From the NCBI GenBank assembly GCA_030145205.1, contig JAQYVZ010000003.1, forward strand, positions 1 to 64,000: a stretch of 64,000 nucleotides of DNA, written 5' to 3'. Source of the stretch: Desulfuromonadales bacterium (GTDB lineage Bacteria; Desulfobacterota; Desulfuromonadia; Desulfuromonadales; BM103). Each line of letters opens with the position of its first letter. Within the stretch, counting starts at the first letter, position 1. Shown piece by piece: positions 60,337 through 64,000 of this stretch. A program made the position numbers and the translations under genes. The notes beneath the pieces are model-generated. The model was given only the letters and a program-made list of their open reading frames with translations. It had not been told where the DNA came from and did no database searches.

Positions 60337-60663
60337 TTACTGGAGAAAGATCCCGCCAATCCAAAACAGCCCCATCCCGACGAACACAGTCCCCCCCAGT
60401 GAACGCGTCTTCAGAGCGAACAACAGGGTCGGTATCGCCACCCAGAGATCGAGGCGAGTCAGGGTAATAACGGCGGGCTCGCCGGTCACGAACAGACCGG
60501 GAGCCACCAGCGCCGCCAGGATGGCAACAGGAATCTGCCCGAGCCAGTCGATCAGCCCTTGCGGCAATCGGCGTTGCGCCAGGGCCACCAGGGGGAGCAT
60601 GCGCGGCAGGTAGGTTACCAGCCCCATGCCGATCAACAGCAGCAGGTAGTCGGGATAAGTCAT
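60337..60663 (-). CDS. azlD: AzlD-type branched-chain amino acid exporter subunit
   Basis: This 108-residue membrane protein has four hydrophobic segments (about 5-24, 43-62, 70-86, 89-107), with YLPRMLPLVAL and WLGQIPVAILAALVAP as family signatures. It is the small subunit that works with AzlC in branched-chain amino acid export. It overlaps azlC by four bases (ATGA). The gene ends close to the promoter of the riboswitch operon with no clear terminator. Confidence 0.9.
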   Translation of the reverse strand: MTYPDYLLLLIGMGLVTYLPRMLPLVALAQRRLPQGLIDWLGQIPVAILAALVAPGLFVTGEPAVITLTRLDLWVAIPTLLFALKTRSLGGTVFVGMGLFWIGGIFLQ

Positions 60664-61379
60664 GCCGCTCCCTCCCGGTCAGAAGGCTTGCGGCGCTGCA
60701 GCATGTAGCCGATGCTGGCGGCGACAACCGCCGCGATGACGGCATGGCTGTCACCTGGCAGGTAGAGGACACAGAGAACACTCACCGCTGCGGCCAGTAT
60801 GGCCGTAATCACATGGATACGGCTCTGAAACTGAAGAACCAGCAGCGCCAGGAACATCGCCGGCAGGGCGAAGTCGATGCCGAAGGCGCCGGCAGGAATC
60901 AAACTGCCGACCAGGCAGCCGGTCACCGTCGCGATAAACCAGACGCCGTTGGCGCTGTGATGCACCACCAGGGCGCGCCAGCGATCCCAGCCACCGTCCC
61001 GAAAGCGAGCCATATTGACGGCAAAACTTTCGTCGGTGACACCGTAGGCGAACAGCACCAGGAAACGCTTACTGACCCCGTGCAAGTGGACGGCCAGGGC
61101 GGAACTCATCAAGACATGCCGGAAGTTGACGACGAAGGTGGTGGCAATGATTGCCCCGGGCGACGAACCGGCGGCCAGCATGGCCACCGCTATGAACTGG
61201 GCACTGCCGGCGAACACCAGCAGCGACATCAGGGCCATATCGAGCGGCGTCAACCCCGCCTGGCGCGCCAACACACCGAGCGCCATGCCGATCGGAAAGT
61301 AGCCGAGACAAATCGGCCAGGCGGCAGCAAAGCCGTCATAGAGAATCGGCTTGCATTCCTGAGAGCGTATGGGTGTCAT
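60660..61379 (-). CDS. azlC: AzlC-type branched-chain amino acid exporter subunit
   Basis: This 239-residue protein has seven or more helices. YDGFAAAWPICLGYFPIGMA at the N-terminus and LMSLLVFAGSAQFIAVAML are AzlC signatures. With AzlD it exports branched-chain amino acids or analogues. It overlaps the upstream DMT exporter gene by four bases and the downstream azlD by four bases, so all three form one operon. Confidence 0.93.
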   Translation of the reverse strand: MTPIRSQECKPILYDGFAAAWPICLGYFPIGMALGVLARQAGLTPLDMALMSLLVFAGSAQFIAVAMLAAGSSPGAIIATTFVVNFRHVLMSSALAVHLHGVSKRFLVLFAYGVTDESFAVNMARFRDGGWDRWRALVVHHSANGVWFIATVTGCLVGSLIPAGAFGIDFALPAMFLALLVLQFQSRIHVITAILAAAVSVLCVLYLPGDSHAVIAAVVAASIGYMLQRRKPSDREGAA

Positions 61380-62320
61380 GAGGTCACCCTCGCTTTACGG
61401 GAACTGCGATGCCCCCAGATTACACCACCCAGGATCAGGGCGGCACCCAGACCGATGCCCGTGGTCAGCTGCTCTCCCAGCAGCAGGACGCCGCCAGCCA
61501 CACCAACCAGAGGCAGGGCATAGAGCAGATTACACGTCACCGTAACGCCGAGCGCAGGAATCGCCTGATTCCAGAAATGATAGCCGAGCGCCGAGCAGAG
61601 CACACCAAGGAAGACAACACCGCCCCAGGCCGCCGCTGAAGGCCAATCATACGGGCTGAACACCATCTCACCGATTGCGCCCGGCAAAAAGGTCAACAGA
61701 CCGATCAGCATAATAATCTGAGTAACCTGCAGGTTCGGGTAGCGTCCGGACGTTTTTTCAACCAGGAAGGAGTAACAGACCCAGCTGACAACGGCGCCGA
61801 GCATCAACAGGTCGCCAAGCAGAGAAGCTTCGGCATCGGCGCCGGGACGAACCAGGACAAAAACACCCGCCAAAGCGACGCAGGCTGCGAGAACCGTCTG
61901 CCACGCCAGCCCCTGGCGTCGACGCCGGGCTGCAACCAACTCCGTACAGAGCGGAATGGTGGCGATGATCAAGGCTCCATGCGATGCTGTGGTATATTTG
62001 AGGCCGTAATTCTCAAACGCGAAATAGATGGTAACACCGGTCAGACCGAGTGCCAGCAAAGGCAGCCAATCCTGTCGGGCAATCGGTCGCCATTGGCTGC
62101 GCACAAACGGCCAGAGCAGAGCCGACGCCAGAACAAAACGAGAACACGCCAGGCTCATCGGCGGAATCTCCTGGACAGAAGCCCGGATCACGGCATAGGA
62201 CAACCCCCACACGATGATGCAGAACAAGGCCATACACAAAGGCCAGAGCTTTGAAGAGGAAACCACGCTGCTACCCAATTGTCGCTTTTCTGTTTCCATC
62301 CCGACAAAATACCTCATCAT
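61376..62320 (-). CDS. DMT-superfamily (EamA) exporter
   Basis: This 314-residue protein has ten membrane helices arranged as two EamA repeats (CIIVWGLSYAVIRASVQEIP in the first, LGAVVSWVCYSFLVEKTSG in the second). Members export small metabolites, often amino acids or their derivatives, consistent with the coupled AzlCD genes. The start is uncertain: ATG at 62320 or 62299, neither with a strong ribosome site. First gene of the operon with azlCD. Confidence 0.88.
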   Translation of the reverse strand: MMRYFVGMETEKRQLGSSVVSSSKLWPLCMALFCIIVWGLSYAVIRASVQEIPPMSLACSRFVLASALLWPFVRSQWRPIARQDWLPLLALGLTGVTIYFAFENYGLKYTTASHGALIIATIPLCTELVAARRRRQGLAWQTVLAACVALAGVFVLVRPGADAEASLLGDLLMLGAVVSWVCYSFLVEKTSGRYPNLQVTQIIMLIGLLTFLPGAIGEMVFSPYDWPSAAAWGGVVFLGVLCSALGYHFWNQAIPALGVTVTCNLLYALPLVGVAGGVLLLGEQLTTGIGLGAALILGGVIWGHRSSRKARVTS

Positions 62321-62580
62321 GCCGCAAACAGTGGCAAGCAGCTTAATATAGGCAACCTTTACAAAAAGCGACAGACACAGCCTGCCACTTAATCGTAAGT
62401 CACAGATACAGTTTAGAAAACTGGGCGGGCTTGCTTCTCAACCTGCCACCACCCGTTAAGACAAAAATATCCTTAAAGATGTCTCTGTACTCTCCGTGTC
62501 CTCCGTGATGCAACAAGCTTTTGAACCATAGAAAAAGGCGCCAGGAAGGCGCCTTTTAAATTCCGGAAACACGCTTTAAG
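62321..62580. other. Intergenic region between exporter and ABC transporter operons
   Basis: No gene is present. It contains a single-arm repeat of the CTCTGTA-CTCTCCGTGTCCTCCGTG type at 62481-62508 and the terminator of the ABC transporter operon (62532-62558). The promoter for the DMT-AzlCD operon should lie around 62340-62420, but is not obvious. Confidence 0.45.
62532..62558 (-). terminator. Intrinsic terminator of the amino-acid ABC transporter operon
   Basis: AAAAGGCGCC (62533-62542) pairs with GGCGCCTTTT around AGGAA; on the minus strand a T run follows. It lies 23 bases past the ATPase stop codon. Confidence 0.88.
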
Positions 62581-63315
62581 TTAGAGCACCTGGTTCAGGA
62601 ACAGTTTGGTGCGTTCTTCGCGCGGCTCAGTGAAAAAGTGCTCAGGCGTGCCCTCTTCGACCAGCTTGCCGTAATCCATAAACAGCACCCGGTCGGCGAC
62701 TTCGCGGGCAAAGCCCATCTCGTGAGTGACGACCACCATGGTCATGCCTTCGCGGGCCAGTTGCTTCATGACATCCAGGACCTCACCGACCATCTCCGGG
62801 TCGAGCGCACTGGTCGGTTCGTCGAAAAGCATGACTTTAGGATCCATGGCCAAAGCACGGGCAATCGCAACGCGCTGCTGCTGACCACCTGACAAACGGG
62901 ACGGATACTCATTTTCCTTTTCAGGAATCCCAACCTTCTGCAGCAGTAACCGCGCTTTTTCAGTCGCCTCATCGCCGCCCCGGCGCCGTACGATCCTTTG
63001 CGCCAGCGCGATGTTCTCCAGCACGCTCTTGTGCGGAAACAGGTTGAACTGCTGGAACACCATGCCGACCTCGGCCCGCACTTTATTCAGGTCGGTCTTG
63101 CGATTCGCCAGGTCTTTGCCGTCAATAACGACATGCCCGGAGTCGAAGATTTCCAGACCGTTCAGACAGCGCAGGAAAGTCGACTTACCAGAACCGGACG
63201 GGCCGATAATGACAACCACTTCGCCTTTGTCCACGGTGGTCGAGACATCATCCACGGCACGAACCACCTGGCCACGACCGGTAAACACTTTGACAACGTT
63301 GCGTGCATCAATCAC
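62581..63315 (-). CDS. Polar amino-acid ABC transporter ATP-binding protein (GlnQ-like)
   Basis: This 244-residue ATPase has Walker [10 protein letters not shown] near 37-45, Q-loop FQQFNLFPH, signature [15 protein letters not shown], Walker [13 protein letters not shown] and H-loop VVVTHEMG. This set and the length are typical for the GlnQ/HisP family that drives uptake of Gln, Glu, Asp or Arg. It overlaps the permease gene by eight bases. Last gene of its operon. Confidence 0.95.
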   Translation of the reverse strand: MIDARNVVKVFTGRGQVVRAVDDVSTTVDKGEVVVIIGPSGSGKSTFLRCLNGLEIFDSGHVVIDGKDLANRKTDLNKVRAEVGMVFQQFNLFPHKSVLENIALAQRIVRRRGGDEATEKARLLLQKVGIPEKENEYPSRLSGGQQQRVAIARALAMDPKVMLFDEPTSALDPEMVGEVLDVMKQLAREGMTMVVVTHEMGFAREVADRVLFMDYGKLVEEGTPEHFFTEPREERTKLFLNQVL

Positions 63316-64000
63316 TGATCGAAAGCCTCCGTTCCATATAGAACACCAACTGCGACAGGACTGAGGTGATGATCAGGTACATCGCCGCAATCGTCAGCCA
63401 GATTTCGAAGGTGGCGAAGGTGCTTGTAATAATCTCGCGTCCCGATTTGGTCAGGTCGGTAATGGCGATAACCGAGACCAGCGAGGAATCCTTGATCAGG
63501 CTGATGAACTGTCCCGCCAGCGGCGGCAGGATCCGCTTAAAGGCCTGCGGCAGAATAATATACACCATCGCCTGGATCAGGTTCATTCCCAGTGAGCGGG
63601 CTGCCTCCATTTGCCCCCGGGAGATCGACTGGATCCCGGCGCGGACAATTTCTGCGACATAGGCCCCGGCAAAAATGGCCAGAGCACCCATACCGGCGAC
63701 ATTGCGGCTGAGATCGAAAACAGTGCCAATAAAGAAGTAGGCAATGAAGATTTGGACCAGCAGGGGCGTGCCGCGAATAAATTCAACGTAAATAGCGGCC
63801 ATCCCACGCAGGGTGTAATTCTTGGAGATACGGGCCAGCCCGGTTAACAGGCCGATGATCAGGGCAAGGACGCTCGCCCCGGCCGACAACCAGAGTGTCG
63901 TCCAGAGACCGGTCATCAGCGGACCGAGACTCCATTCGGTGGTAAAACCGATGGTATCGTCCTCGAACAGGTCTTCGCCTTCGCTGACCCGCAGAGTGTC
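63308..64000 (-). CDS. Polar amino-acid ABC transporter permease (GlnP-like), 5' end outside window
   Basis: The frame stays open from the ATG at 63916 to the right edge: the 28 codons in between read [20 protein letters not shown], then TEWSLGPL, without a stop. The gene is therefore partial here. The core has five helices and the EAA loop [20 protein letters not shown] of His/Glu/Gln-type permeases. It acts with the ATPase downstream; the binding protein is presumably upstream, beyond the window. Confidence 0.9.
   Translation of the reverse strand, partial: DTLRVSEGEDLFEDDTIGFTTEWSLGPLMTGLWTTLWLSAGASVLALIIGLLTGLARISKNYTLRGMAAIYVEFIRGTPLLVQIFIAYFFIGTVFDLSRNVAGMGALAIFAGAYVAEIVRAGIQSISRGQMEAARSLGMNLIQAMVYIILPQAFKRILPPLAGQFISLIKDSSLVSVIAITDLTKSGREIITSTFATFEIWLTIAAMYLIITSVLSQLVFYMERRLSISD

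Noticed and set aside
1-64000. CRISPR arrays, tRNA, rRNA and prophage genes
   Set aside because: I looked for regularly spaced repeats, tRNA-type TTCGA arms in non-coding gaps and phage-like gene runs and found none.

Overview
The window looks like chromosomal DNA of a strictly respiratory, multihaem-cytochrome-rich deltaproteobacterium of the Desulfuromonadales type (Desulfuromonas/Geopsychrobacter/Geobacter relatives). This is inferred from protein style and gene order, not from a database search. Supporting features are a decahaem cytochrome with an MtrB-type porin, an archaeal-style three-gene glutamate synthase, a phosphofructokinase with pyrophosphate-type active-site residues, a c-di-GMP riboswitch, and the block radical SAM - rng - rplU - rpmA - obgE - proB - proA - nadD - rsfS - rlmH. 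The window is densely coding, has no rRNA or tRNA that I could find, and contains no intact insertion sequence.

Layout. 1-1.2 kb: three small minus-strand envelope/stress-type genes (Pmp3/YqaE, a DUF3012 lipoprotein, a secreted protein with a Lys/Gly tail). 1.5-2.7 kb: phosphofructokinase (minus). 2.9-6.5 kb: a tightly coupled operon of a metallo-beta-lactamase-fold hydrolase, a small zinc-finger protein, a membrane histidine kinase and an NtrC-type sigma-54 activator. 7.0-13.6 kb: a Cu/Ag efflux operon (TolC-like, adaptor with two heavy-metal-binding motifs, HME-RND pump, Met/His-rich periplasmic protein). 14-14.9 kb: two small secreted proteins. 15.1-20.2 kb: split glutamate synthase (minus), then ilvE, small genes, a beta-carbonic anhydrase and a LysR regulator. 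24.7-28.3 kb: decahaem lipoprotein cytochrome plus an MtrB-like outer-membrane porin whose reading frame is crossed by one in-frame UGA.

28.5-49.9 kb is the housekeeping block: radical SAM/DUF2344 protein, RNase G, ribosomal proteins L21 and L27, ObgE, proline synthesis, NAD synthesis, RsfS, RlmH, a DksA-like protein, a LapB-like TPR protein, phosphoglycerate mutase, ComF, a PAS kinase, an endonuclease-III-like protein, IleS, LspA and a PAS/GAF-like protein. 50.2-54.7 kb is an unfamiliar cluster: a FadR-type GntR regulator with a clear operator, then a Tat-exported metallo-hydrolase, a ten-helix membrane protein, a small Tat-type protein, a Cys-tailed soluble protein and a monohaem cytochrome c. 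54.9-60.3 kb (minus) is a TonB receptor - periplasmic binding protein - chemoreceptor operon behind a c-di-GMP-I riboswitch with its own terminator. 60.3-64 kb (minus): AzlCD, a DMT exporter and the start of a polar amino-acid ABC transporter that runs off the right edge.

Most interesting points: (i) the UGA at 27832-27834 inside the porin frame is followed at the right distance by a SECIS-like hairpin and 144 codons of good coding sequence ending in an outer-membrane-type terminal strand, so a selenocysteine-containing electron-conduit porin is a real possibility beside a nonsense mutation or base error; (ii) the same porin carries a CXXCH haem motif; (iii) the 50.2-54.7 kb cluster has no assignable pathway and may be a new exported-hydrolase/electron-transfer system; (iv) c-di-GMP gates a whole uptake-and-taxis operon.
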